This document shows, one piece after another, positions 25,810 to 34,257 of a stretch of DNA of 64,000 nt; positions within the stretch are counted from its first letter, which is position 1, and every line of letters starts with the position of its first letter. Made by a program: the position numbers and the translations under genes. The DNA comes from Siccirubricoccus phaeus (GTDB lineage Bacteria > Pseudomonadota > Alphaproteobacteria > Acetobacterales > Acetobacteraceae): positions 421,870 to 485,869 of the forward strand of contig NZ_SRXO01000002.1 of the NCBI RefSeq assembly GCF_008360935.1, given 5' to 3'. The notes below the pieces were generated by a model. It had not been told where the DNA came from. It ran no database searches and worked only from the letters and a program-made list of their open reading frames with translations.

Positions 25810-27021
25810 TCAGACATGCGCGCCCTCGATCACCCCGCCGAAGCGTTCCCAGGCGCGGCCATTCCAGCGCTGGAGCTGCATCTGGCGGATGACGTTGTAG
25901 TTGTTCGGCTGGCTTTGCACCTTCACCCCGGGCAGCAGCGTGGCGATCTCCATCGGCGCGATATCGGTCGCCTGGCGCATGACGTTCTCCCGGCTGAAAT
26001 TGTTGCCGCATTGCTTCAGCACCTGCAGCATGGTGCTGCCCACCCCATACGCATAGGTGTAGTTGTTGTCGCCCAGCTCGCCATCCGGGACGTAGCGGCG
26101 CATGAAGTCACGCCATTCATTCATCCCCGGGTCATTCACCCAGGCGGGATCGGACTGGTCCTTGCGGTAGTCGGAGGTGAGCAGGCCGATGCCCTTCTCG
26201 GCACCGGCCGGCTGCATGACGGTGCCGACCGAGACCGAGACATTGGTCATGAACATCATCGGCTTCCAGCCGAGATCGAAGACCCGCCGGATGGCCTGCG
26301 CCGCGAAGCGCGGGATGATGCCGCAGATCAGCGCATCGCAGCCCGCCGATTGCAGCGAGACGATCTGGCTGTCGATGGTCGGGTCGGTCGCCTCATGGCT
26401 GGCGAGCTTCACCATGGCGTCGAAGCGCGCCCCGAGCACGTCGCGCACGCCGTTCACATAATCCTTGCCGAAATCGTCGTTCTGGTAGAGCAGGCCGAGC
26501 CTCGCATCCGGCTTCTGCTCCAGCAGATACTTCGCGTAGATCTGCGCTTCGGTGCGGTAGCTTGGCTGCCAGCCGATGGTCCAGGGAAACTCCCGCGGAT
26601 TGGCCCATTTGTCGGCGCCGGTCGCCAGGAAGAGATGCGGGATCTTCCGCTGATTCACATAGCGGTGGATGGCGCTGTTGGTCGGCGTGCCGAGCTGGTT
26701 GAAGAGGAAGGCGACGCGGTCCTGCTCCACCAGGCGACGCGTCTGTTCCAGCGTGCGGGGCGGCTGGTAGCCGTCGTCATAGGCGATGAAATTGATCTGC
26801 CGCCCGGCAATGCCGCCCTGGTCGTTCACCCGCCTGAACATGGCGGCGAGGCCCTTGGTGATGACGGAGTAGGCGGAGGCAGGGCCAGAGAGGGCGTTGG
26901 TGCTGCCGATGCGGATCTCCGTCGCGGTCACGCCCGGCGCTTCCTGGGCCGGCGCGATCTGCGGCGCGGCCAGCGCCGCGGCGGTACCGGCGAGCAGGGC
27001 GCGGCGGGTCGTCCTCATCAT
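25810..27021 (-). CDS. branched-chain amino acid-type ABC binding protein (LivK family), tandem copy 1
   Basis: This 403-aa protein has a leader MMRTTRRALLAGTAAALAAPQIAPAQ and a Leu/Ile/Val-binding fold: IRIGSTNALSGPAS, FIAYDDGYQPPRT, YQNDDFGKDYVNGV. It is a paralogue of the next gene, with conserved blocks such as ATGADKW and TIGWQPSYRTEAQIYAK. It lies 88 nt after livM. Two receptors feeding one permease would widen the substrate range. Confidence 0.9.
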   Translation of the reverse strand: MMRTTRRALLAGTAAALAAPQIAPAQEAPGVTATEIRIGSTNALSGPASAYSVITKGLAAMFRRVNDQGGIAGRQINFIAYDDGYQPPRTLEQTRRLVEQDRVAFLFNQLGTPTNSAIHRYVNQRKIPHLFLATGADKWANPREFPWTIGWQPSYRTEAQIYAKYLLEQKPDARLGLLYQNDDFGKDYVNGVRDVLGARFDAMVKLASHEATDPTIDSQIVSLQSAGCDALICGIIPRFAAQAIRRVFDLGWKPMMFMTNVSVSVGTVMQPAGAEKGIGLLTSDYRKDQSDPAWVNDPGMNEWRDFMRRYVPDGELGDNNYTYAYGVGSTMLQVLKQCGNNFSRENVMRQATDIAPMEIATLLPGVKVQSQPNNYNVIRQMQLQRWNGRAWERFGGVIEGAHV

Positions 27022-27109
27022 CGTCTCTCCCGGTCTGAGGCCATGTCTCCCCCGTCAGCGCCGAGGGCAACGCACTGGACAGGGAGATGATGGCGGTTTG
27101 TCGGCATCG

Positions 27110-28120
27110 TCAGCCCGCGCCCCGCCGCAGCCTTGCCGCCAGGCGGCGCAGCAGCCCGGCGAAGCCATCCGGCAGCAAATAGAGGAAGGCGATGAGCAGC
27201 ACGCCATAGATCACGCCCGGCGCCGCCTTGCTGATCGCCTCCGCGATGTTCGGGACGAAGAGCACGAAGAGGCCGCCGAAGAGCGAGCCGAGGATGGAGG
27301 CGACGCCGCCCACCACCATGCCGACGAAGAGGTTGATGGAGAGGGCGAAGCTGAAACTGTCCGGCGCCACATATTCCACCGCGACGGCAGAGAGCGAGCC
27401 GGCGAGGCCGGTGATCATGGCGCTCACCGCGAAGGCCTGGGTCTTCAGCGCGGCGATGTCCATGCCCATGGCCTCGGCGGCGATCGGGTGGTCCCGCGTC
27501 GCCATCAGCGCCCGGCCGATGCGGCCGCGGATGAGGTTCCAGGCGAGCAGGAAGCACAGCGCCGCGACGATCAGCGCCACGCAGTACATCCACTGGTCGG
27601 CGTTCAGCGGCAGGAAGCCGGGCGGGTCCGGCTTCACGAGGAACAGGCCCTGCACGCCGCCGGTCCAGTCCTCGATGGCGCGGTGCTTCAGGATCTGCGG
27701 CACGGCGACGGCGAGCGAGAAGGTGGTGAGCGCCAAATAGAGCCCGCCGAGGCGGAGCGCCGGAAAGCCGACGCCATAGCCCACCAGCCCGCACACCGCG
27801 GCGGAGACCGGCAGCGTCGCCCAGAAGGACCAGTCCAGATGCGACATCAATATGGCGGTGGCATAGGCGCCGACCGCGAAGAAGGCGCCATGGCCCAGGC
27901 TGATCTGGCCGTTATAGCCAGTGACGATGTTCAGCCCGAGCACGGCCAGCGCCATGATCACCGCCATGGTGAGCTGGAACAGATGGAAACTCTCCAGCAG
28001 CCAGAGCGGCACCAGCGCCGCGGCAAGCCCGGCCAGCAGCAGCGCGCCGCGCTGCCAGGCGGCGAGGCCCGCGGCGGGGCGGCGCAGGGGCAGGGCGGCG
28101 ATGCGGTCCGTGGCGCTCAT
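27110..28120 (-). CDS. livM: Liv-type ABC permease (LivM family)
   Basis: This 336-aa inner-membrane permease has about eight to ten hydrophobic segments and the family motifs GYNGQISLGHGAFFAVGAY and FAVSAMITGLAGSL. Its partner is LivH 11 nt upstream in the same operon. The symbol denotes family only; the transported compound is not proven. Confidence 0.9.
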   Translation of the reverse strand: MSATDRIAALPLRRPAAGLAAWQRGALLLAGLAAALVPLWLLESFHLFQLTMAVIMALAVLGLNIVTGYNGQISLGHGAFFAVGAYATAILMSHLDWSFWATLPVSAAVCGLVGYGVGFPALRLGGLYLALTTFSLAVAVPQILKHRAIEDWTGGVQGLFLVKPDPPGFLPLNADQWMYCVALIVAALCFLLAWNLIRGRIGRALMATRDHPIAAEAMGMDIAALKTQAFAVSAMITGLAGSLSAVAVEYVAPDSFSFALSINLFVGMVVGGVASILGSLFGGLFVLFVPNIAEAISKAAPGVIYGVLLIAFLYLLPDGFAGLLRRLAARLRRGAG

Positions 28121-28131
28121 CCCCGCCCTCC

Positions 28132-29010
28132 CTAGACGCGGCTCAGCACCACCCGGCCGAACAGGCCGGAAGGCTTGACGACGAGAACGCCGATGATGAT
28201 GGCCAGCGCCACCGTCAGCTTCAGCTCCGTCCCGACCACATAGGCGCCCGCCAGATTCTCCAGCACTCCTACGGCGAAGCCGCCGATGACGGCGCCCGAG
28301 GGGTTGTCGATGCCGCCGAGCAGCGCGCCGGCGAAGGCGTAGAGCAGGATGCCGAGCATCATGCTGGGGTCGAGAAAGACCACCGGCGCCACCATCATGC
28401 CCGCCACCGCGCCGATCGCCGCCGCCAGCCCCCAGCCCAGCGCCAGCATCCAGCCGACGCGGATGCCGACCAGCCGCGCCGAGCGCGGGTTGTAGGCCGC
28501 GGCGCGCATCGCCAGCCCCAGCCTGGTATGGCGGAAGAAGAGATAGACTAGCACCAGCACGGCCAGCGTCACCGCGGTGCTGCCCAGCTCATGTGCCGAA
28601 ACCAGCCCGCCGAGCAGCGGCCTCTCGCTCTCGAAGGGTGTCGGGAACAGCTTCGTGGTGTAGCCAAAGATCCAGCCCGTGGCGTTGCCGATGATCAGCA
28701 GCAGCCCGATGAAGACGCCGACATGGGTCAGCACCGGCGCGTTCTGCACCGGCCGCATCAGCAGCCGCTCCACCGCCGCGCCGATGACGAAGGAAATGGC
28801 GATGGTGGCTAAGAAGGCGACCCAGTAGGGAATGCCTGCCTGGATCATGCTCCAGGCGATGAAGGTGGATAGGGTCGCCATCTCGCCCTGCGCGAAATTC
28901 ACGTGATGCGTCGCCTGGTAGATCATCACCAAAGCAAGGGAGACGGCGGCATAGATGCCGCCTGTGGCGATGCCGGCGATGATCTGATGCGTGAGCCCAT
29001 CCATACTCAT
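28132..29010 (-). CDS. livH: Liv-type ABC permease (LivH family)
   Basis: This 292-aa membrane permease has a typical start QIIAGIATGGIYAAVSLALV, the NFAQGEMATLSTF motif, AYNPRSARLVGIRV and C-terminal GAVIGGFAVGVLENL. ATG at 29010 or 29004 could be used. It lies 62 nt after livF. Confidence 0.9.
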   Translation of the reverse strand: MSMDGLTHQIIAGIATGGIYAAVSLALVMIYQATHHVNFAQGEMATLSTFIAWSMIQAGIPYWVAFLATIAISFVIGAAVERLLMRPVQNAPVLTHVGVFIGLLLIIGNATGWIFGYTTKLFPTPFESERPLLGGLVSAHELGSTAVTLAVLVLVYLFFRHTRLGLAMRAAAYNPRSARLVGIRVGWMLALGWGLAAAIGAVAGMMVAPVVFLDPSMMLGILLYAFAGALLGGIDNPSGAVIGGFAVGVLENLAGAYVVGTELKLTVALAIIIGVLVVKPSGLFGRVVLSRV

Positions 29011-29072
29011 GCTCCGTAAGAGCCGGCCGATTCAGATCTCTGCATCTGCGATGCTCCGATCATCGGACGGCC

Positions 29073-29783
29073 TCAGTACCCCAGATAGGAATGGCGGATC
29101 GCCTCATCCTCGCGCAGCTCCACGGCGGGGCCGGCGACGACGATGCGCCCGGTCTCCAGCAGATAGGCGCGGTCGGCGAGTTCCAGCGCGAGGTTGGCGT
29201 TCTGCTCCACCAGCAGGATGCCGACGCCGCTCTCCTCGCGGATGCGGCGCATGATGGCGAAGATCTCCTGCACGATCAGCGGCGCCAGGCCGAAGCTCGG
29301 CTCGTCCAGCAGCAGCAGGCGGGGGCGCAGCAGCAAAGCGCGGGCGATGGCCAGCATTTGCTGCTCCCCGCCTGAAAGCGTGCCGGCCTGCTGCCGCCAG
29401 CGCTGCTTCAGCCGGGGGAACCACGCCCACATGCGCTCGAAATCCGCCTGCACCTCGCGGTCGCGGCGGATATAGGCGCCGAGGCGGAAATTCTCCTCCA
29501 CGGTCAGTTCCATGAAGGTGCCGCGTCCATCCGGCACATGGGCGAGGCCCAGCCGGGCGATCTCCTCCGTCGCCCGCCCCGCGATGCTCTGGCCGCCGAG
29601 GCGGATCTCGCCGGCGGTGCGCAGCATGCCGCAGACGGCGCGCAAGGTGGTGGTCTTGCCTGCGCCATTGGCGCCGAGCAGCGCGGTGACGCCGCCCTCC
29701 TCCACCTCGAAGTCGAGCCCGTGCAGCACCGGCGCGGCGCCGTAGCCGGCGGTCAGCCCCTTCGCCTCAAGCAGCGCGGGCAT
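29073..29783 (-). CDS. livF: Liv-type ABC ATPase (LivF family)
   Basis: This roughly 236-aa ATPase has Walker A GANGAGKTTT, signature LSGGEQQMLAIARAL, Walker B LLLLDEPSFGLAP and VEQNANLAL, the latter typical of LivF. ATG at 29783 was chosen over 29795 because the sequence then begins MPALLEAKGL like the family. Either start overlaps the end of livG. Confidence 0.92.
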   Translation of the reverse strand: MPALLEAKGLTAGYGAAPVLHGLDFEVEEGGVTALLGANGAGKTTTLRAVCGMLRTAGEIRLGGQSIAGRATEEIARLGLAHVPDGRGTFMELTVEENFRLGAYIRRDREVQADFERMWAWFPRLKQRWRQQAGTLSGGEQQMLAIARALLLRPRLLLLDEPSFGLAPLIVQEIFAIMRRIREESGVGILLVEQNANLALELADRAYLLETGRIVVAGPAVELREDEAIRHSYLGY

Positions 29784-30549
29784 GGCCGCCCCCATCGCCG
29801 AGATAGGCGCGGATCACCTCAGGGTCGCGGCGCACCTCGGCCGGCGTGCCATCGGCGATCTTCCGGCCGAAATCCAGCGCCACCACCTTGTCGGAGACGC
29901 GCATGACCAGGTTCATGTGGTGCTCGACCAGCAGGATGGCGCAGTGGAAGCGGGCGGCGACCTCCCGCAGCAGCGCGGCCAGCGCATCCACCTCGCCATG
30001 GTTCAGCCCGCCGGCAGGCTCGTCCAGCAGCAGCAGGCGGGGGCGGGAGATCAGGGCGCGGGCCATTTCCACCCGCTTCTGGGTGCCGAAGGGCAGGGCG
30101 GCCACCGGCACCTCCGCCACATGGTCGAGTTCCAGCAGGGCGAGAAGCTGCGCCGCCTGCACCGCCGCCGCCCGCTCTTCCCGCCGCGCCGCGGGCAGGC
30201 GCAGCGCATTGGCGAGGAAGCCGGTGCGGCCCTCGGCATGCGCCCCGGCCAGCACATTCTCCCTGACGCTCATGCTGCGGAACAGCGCCAGGTTCTGGAA
30301 GGTGCGGCCCAGCCCCAGCGCCGCCATGCGGTGGCGCGGCTGGCCGGTAACCACCTCGCCGGCGAAGCGCACAAGGCCGTCACTCGGCCGGTAGATGCCG
30401 CTGATGACGTTGAAGAGCGTGGTCTTGCCGGCGCCGTTCGGGCCAATCAGCCCGCAGATCTGCCGGTCCTCGACCGTGAAGGAGACCCCGGCCACGGCGG
30501 TGACGCCGCCGAAGCGCACCACCACCTCCTCCACCTCCAGCAGCGCCAC
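29767..30549 (-). CDS. livG: Liv-type ABC ATPase (LivG family)
   Basis: This 260-aa ATPase has Walker A GPNGAGKTTLFN, the LivG-type signature LPFGTQKRVEMARAL, Walker B LLLLDEPAGGLNH and VEHHMNLVM. It is the first gene of the livGFHM plus two binding proteins operon. Upstream lie about 220 bp holding the operon promoter region and a 26-bp tandem repeat. Confidence 0.92.
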   Translation of the reverse strand: MALLEVEEVVVRFGGVTAVAGVSFTVEDRQICGLIGPNGAGKTTLFNVISGIYRPSDGLVRFAGEVVTGQPRHRMAALGLGRTFQNLALFRSMSVRENVLAGAHAEGRTGFLANALRLPAARREERAAAVQAAQLLALLELDHVAEVPVAALPFGTQKRVEMARALISRPRLLLLDEPAGGLNHGEVDALAALLREVAARFHCAILLVEHHMNLVMRVSDKVVALDFGRKIADGTPAEVRRDPEVIRAYLGDGGGHARAA

Positions 30550-30695
30550 GACTCAAGCCGCCCAGCGCGATGCGCACGCCAGGACGGGCCGGCCCGGAAG
30601 GACCATGCCGCAACCTCCCCATTCTTGCCGCCCCGGCGCTTGGCCGGCCGGGGCTTATCCTTGAATGGGGATATTGGAGCGGAGATCGCGCCCGT

Positions 30696-30764
30696 GGCGC
30701 AAGCCACAAAACACAACGCTAGGCGCAAGCCACAAAACACAACGCTAGGCGCAAGCCACAAATC
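30696..30764. repeat. 26-bp tandem repeat, about 2.6 copies
   Basis: The unit GGCGCAAGCCACAAAACACA + ACGCTA occurs exactly at 30696-30721 and 30722-30747, with a partial third copy from 30748. It is AC-rich and unlike its GC-rich surroundings. It starts within 11 nt of the 3' end of the TRAP binding-protein gene and lies upstream of livG. Because the copies are perfect, the expansion looks recent. Confidence 0.85.
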
Positions 30765-30774
30765 GCGACGGCGC

Positions 30775-31863
30775 CTACCTTGCCTGCTGCCGCCGCAGCC
30801 GCAGCATCATGCTGTCGAAGGCGTAGTCAGAGACCTGGTGATAGGCGAAATGCCGGTCCCGGAAGGCGATCTGGCTGTCGAGGATCGCCTTGAATTGCAG
30901 GTTCGCCGCGGATTGCTCGGCGAACACCTCCTGCGTCGCGCGGTAGAGCGTGTCGATCACCTCATTGGAAAACTGGCGGAGCTGCACGCCCTCCGCCACC
31001 AGCCGGTACATCGCCTCGACGTTCTTCCAATCGTACTGCGCCAGCATCCAGTTGGTGGCGGCAGTGCAGGCGGTCTCGATGGCGGCGCGGTAGGCGGGGG
31101 GCAATTCCTGGAATTTCTGCAGGTTCACATAGGCGTGGAAGATGGCGCCGCCCTCGCCCCAGCCCGGGTAGTAGTAGTAGCGGGCCACCTTGTTGAAGCC
31201 GAGCTTGGCGTCGTCATAGGGGCCGATATATTCCACGCCGTCGATCGTGCCGCGCTCCAGCGCCGGGTAGATGTCCCCGGGCGCGATCTGCTGCGGCACC
31301 ACGCCGACCTTCTGCATGACATTGCCGGCGAGGCCGGCGACGCGGAATTTCAGGCCGCGGAGATCCTCGGCCTTGGCGATCTCCTTCCTGAACCAGCCGC
31401 CCATCTGGTTGCCGGTATTGCCGCAGGGCAAAGCGTGGATGTTGAAGTCCTTGTACACGGCGTTCAGCATCTCGTTGCCGCCGCCATGGAAGAACCAGGC
31501 GTGCTGCTGCCGGACGTTCAGCATGAAGGGCACGGTGGTGGAGAAGGCGAGCGCCGAATTCTTGCCGGTGAAGAACAACCCGCCGGTATGCGCCATCTCC
31601 ACGCTGCCGGACTGCACCGCATCCAGGGCGGCGAGGCCGGGCGCGATCTCCCCGGCCGGGAAGGGCTGGATGCGGAAGCGGCCATCGGTGATGTCGCTGA
31701 CCGCGCGGCACATGTACTCGCTGGTGGAGTAGGTGATGTCGAGGGTACGGGGGAAGCTGCTGGTCAGCCGCCAGCGGATTTCCGGCAGGGTCTGCGCCAG
31801 GGCAGGGGTGGCCAAGGCCACCGGCGCGGCGGTGGCGGCGGCGAAGAGGCGGCGGCGTTGCAT
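30775..31863 (-). CDS. TRAP transporter binding protein (DctP family, 2-oxo acid TakP-like)
   Basis: This 362-aa periplasmic receptor has a leader MQRRRLFAAATAAPVALATPALAQ. It has the DctP-type core: WRLTSSFPRTLD, LRGLKFRVAGLAGNVMQKVG with the conserved carboxylate-binding Arg, and GTIDGVEYIGPYDDAKLGF, close to the TakP/chlorinated-acid subgroup. No DctQ or DctM membrane subunits are in the window, so it is an orphan or works with a transporter elsewhere. It is divergent from the MOSC gene with about 148 bp between. Confidence 0.88.
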   Translation of the reverse strand: MQRRRLFAAATAAPVALATPALAQTLPEIRWRLTSSFPRTLDITYSTSEYMCRAVSDITDGRFRIQPFPAGEIAPGLAALDAVQSGSVEMAHTGGLFFTGKNSALAFSTTVPFMLNVRQQHAWFFHGGGNEMLNAVYKDFNIHALPCGNTGNQMGGWFRKEIAKAEDLRGLKFRVAGLAGNVMQKVGVVPQQIAPGDIYPALERGTIDGVEYIGPYDDAKLGFNKVARYYYYPGWGEGGAIFHAYVNLQKFQELPPAYRAAIETACTAATNWMLAQYDWKNVEAMYRLVAEGVQLRQFSNEVIDTLYRATQEVFAEQSAANLQFKAILDSQIAFRDRHFAYHQVSDYAFDSMMLRLRRQQAR

Positions 31864-32011
31864 GGCGTGGGTCTCCGGCGGCCGGCCCGGTCCGGCGCGT
31901 TCCCTTGCCCCACAGCAAGCCGGATGCCAGCGGCAAAGCCTTGCAATGGCCGGCGCGGCATGGCATCCGGCTGTCCACCGGGCAACCTGTTGCCCAAATC
32001 GGGAGCACTCC

Positions 32012-32512
32012 ATGTCCCACGCCCCTGGGCCCGTCACCCCCACCTGGCTCGGCGTCGTCGCCCATCTCCACGTCACCGCCCGCGCCTTCCTGCCGATGCG
32101 GCCGCAGGAGGCGATCACCCTGATCGCCGGCAGGGGGATCGAGGGCGACCGCTACATGCTGGGCATCGAGGAAGGCTTCTACTCCGCCAAGCCGGAGGAA
32201 GGCCGCCAGGTCACCCTGTTCGAGGCGGAGGCGCTGGAGGCCATCCGCCGCGACCACGGCATCGAGCTGCTGCCGGAAGAGCATCGCCGCAACGTGACGA
32301 CGCGCGGCGTGCCGCTGACGCATCTGGTCGGCCGCCGCTTCCGCCTCGGCGCCTGCCTGCTGGAGGCGACGCGGCTTTCCGTGCCCTGCCGGCATATCGA
32401 GGAGATCCTGGAAAAGCCGGTCTTCGACCCGATGATCAACCGCTCCGGCCTCAATTGCCGCATCCTGGAAGGCGGCGTGGTGCGGGTGGGCGACGCCGTC
32501 CGGCCCGCATGA
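32012..32512 (+). CDS. MOSC-domain protein
   Basis: This 166-aa protein with a MOSC (molybdenum cofactor sulfurase C-terminal) fold probably handles sulfur or molybdenum cofactor-linked chemistry. It shows GRGIEGDRYMLGIEEGFYS, QVTLFEAEALEAI and RFRLGACLLEATRLSVPCRHIE with the conserved Cys, and ends GGVVRVGDAV. The ATG has GGGAG 7 nt upstream. Next to it is a flavin/2Fe-2S reductase; in many bacteria these two modules are fused, so they may act together. Confidence 0.88.
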   Translation: MSHAPGPVTPTWLGVVAHLHVTARAFLPMRPQEAITLIAGRGIEGDRYMLGIEEGFYSAKPEEGRQVTLFEAEALEAIRRDHGIELLPEEHRRNVTTRGVPLTHLVGRRFRLGACLLEATRLSVPCRHIEEILEKPVFDPMINRSGLNCRILEGGVVRVGDAVRPA

Positions 32513-32546
32513 AGCGGCCGGGGGAAGCGGCGGCGCAGCCCGCCCG

Positions 32547-33470
32547 ATGAGGCTCATCCGGACGGTGGTGCGGGAGGCGGTGGCGGCCGGGCCGGGGATC
32601 CGCCGCCTGGTGCTGATGGACCCGGAGGGCTGGCCCCTGCCGCGGCAGAAGCCGGGCGCGCATATCGACCTGCACCCGCCGGACGGGCTGGTGCGGGCCT
32701 ATTCCCTCTGCGGCGATCCGGCGCAGCAGGACCGCTATGTGGTCGCGGTGAAGCGGGAGGAAGCGGGGCGCGGCGGTTCGCTCTGGCTGCACGACGCGCT
32801 GGAGGTGGGGGCGGAAATCGGCGTCTCCCTGCCGCGCTGCACCTTCCCGCTGGCACCGGATGCCACGCGGCATGTCTTCATCGCCGGCGGCATCGGCGTC
32901 ACGCCCTTCCTCAGCATGGCGGCGGCGCTGGAGCGGGCAGGGGGCAATTACGTGCTGCACCTGCTGCATCGCGGCGCCCTGCCCCTGCCGGGGCATCTGC
33001 CGCGGCACGCCGTGCTGCACGACACCTCGGCGGCCCCGCGCCCGGCATTGGCGGACCTGCTGGGCGCCCCGGCCCCCGGGCTGCACGCCTATTGCTGCGG
33101 CCCCAACGGGCTGATCGAGGCCTTCGAGGCTGCGACGCGCGACTGGCCGTCGGGCCAGGCGCATGTCGAGCATTTCGTCCCGCCGCCCCTGCCGCCGGAC
33201 CCGGAGGCGCGCCCTTTCACCCTGGTGCTGGCCAGAAGCGGCGCCAGCGCGGAGCTGCCGGCCGGCGCCCCCCTGCTGCCGGCGATCAAGGCGCTGGGCG
33301 GGGAGGTGGAGGCCTCCTGCGAGGGCGGCATCTGCGGCGCCTGCAAGGTGCGCTGGCTGGAAGGCCCGCCGCTGCACCGCGACCGCGTGCTGCAGCCGGA
33401 GGCGCGTCGCGAGTACCTGATGGCCTGCGTCGCCGGCTGCGCCGGCCCGCGCCTGGTGCTGGATCTGTGA
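32547..33470 (+). CDS. PDR-type flavin/2Fe-2S oxidoreductase (vanillate demethylase reductase-like)
   Basis: This 307-aa electron-transfer protein has a flavin-binding barrel (RAYSLCGD), an NAD(P) domain with AGGIGVTPFLSM and YCCGPNGLIEAF, and a C-terminal plant-type ferredoxin with CEGGICGACKVRW plus a later Cys (LMACVAG) ligating one 2Fe-2S cluster. The order FMN-NAD-ferredoxin is that of phthalate dioxygenase reductase relatives. No oxygenase partner is beside it. It starts 34 nt after the MOSC gene. Confidence 0.9.
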   Translation: MRLIRTVVREAVAAGPGIRRLVLMDPEGWPLPRQKPGAHIDLHPPDGLVRAYSLCGDPAQQDRYVVAVKREEAGRGGSLWLHDALEVGAEIGVSLPRCTFPLAPDATRHVFIAGGIGVTPFLSMAAALERAGGNYVLHLLHRGALPLPGHLPRHAVLHDTSAAPRPALADLLGAPAPGLHAYCCGPNGLIEAFEAATRDWPSGQAHVEHFVPPPLPPDPEARPFTLVLARSGASAELPAGAPLLPAIKALGGEVEASCEGGICGACKVRWLEGPPLHRDRVLQPEARREYLMACVAGCAGPRLVLDL

Positions 33471-33490
33471 GCGCGCCGCCACGCCGCGGC

Positions 33491-34057
33491 ATGACGGAGG
33501 AGGAGGCGCCCTCGGTCGGCGCCGGCGTGCTGGGGCCGCAGCTCCGCCACCTGCGCCTGGCGCGGGGAATGACGCTGGACGCCCTGGCCGCCGCGGTGGG
33601 GCTGGACAAGGGCTTCCTCTCCCGCCTCGAACGCGGCCGCAAGGCGCCCTCGGTCGGCACTTTGCTGCGGCTCTCCGCCGCGCTGGGCGTGCCGGTGGCG
33701 GAGTTGCTGGGGGAGGCGCTGCCGGAAGACGCCGTCCGCGTCACCCGCGCGGCGCGGCGGCGGCGCAGCGCGCCGGGGCCCGGCGTGCACGGCATGGAGG
33801 CGCTGACCGCCGGCGGTGCGCCACTGGCCGCCTTCATCATCCACCTGGCGACGGAATTCGCCGAGGACGGGCCGCATGAGCATGAGGGGGAAGAGCTGCT
33901 CTACGTGCTGCACGGGCATGTGGAGCTGGCCTTCGCCGATCGCAGCCTGATGCTGCGGCCGGGGGATGCGGCGGAATTCGCCGGCCACCTGCCGCACCGG
34001 CTGCGGCGGATCGGGGAGGCGCCGGCGGCGGTGCTGGTGGCGGTGGCCAGGCGGTAG
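33491..34057 (+). CDS. XRE-family regulator with C-terminal cupin
   Basis: This roughly 188-aa DNA-binding protein has an N-terminal helix-turn-helix (LRHLRLARGMTLDALAAAVG, then KGFLSRLERGRKAPSVGTL) and a C-terminal cupin barrel with HEHEGEELLYVLHGHVEL that could bind a small ligand or metal. GTG at 33467, overlapping the reductase stop, is an alternative start and would give the same overlap style as other genes here. It probably regulates the MOSC/reductase pair or the amino acid binding protein next to it. Confidence 0.88.
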   Translation: MTEEEAPSVGAGVLGPQLRHLRLARGMTLDALAAAVGLDKGFLSRLERGRKAPSVGTLLRLSAALGVPVAELLGEALPEDAVRVTRAARRRRSAPGPGVHGMEALTAGGAPLAAFIIHLATEFAEDGPHEHEGEELLYVLHGHVELAFADRSLMLRPGDAAEFAGHLPHRLRRIGEAPAAVLVAVARR

Positions 34058-34099
34058 GGTCGAGGGGGGCGTCGCGGCAGCGCCGCGACTCCCTCTGAA

Positions 34100-34205
34100 G
34101 CTCGAGTTCCATACCCGACGGTCCAACCGCAAAACTCAAGGGTTCAAAGGGCCTTTCGGCCCTTTGCGGGTGGGGGTTCGGGGGAGGGCAGAGCCCTCCC
34201 TCGAC
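34100..34205. repeat. modular intergenic repeat, family M copy
   Basis: The hairpin CAAAGGGCC TTTC GGCCCTTTG is at 34145-34166. It is preceded by CCCGACGGTCC and CAAAACTCAAGGG, and followed by GTTCGGGGGAGGGC and GAGCCCTCCCTCGA. The same order of blocks is seen at 13.7 and 55.6 kb. Confidence 0.7.
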
Positions 34206-34257
34206 ACCCGGCCTCCAGCCAGCGATACCCCCGCCTTGCACGCCACGGAGGAATGCG

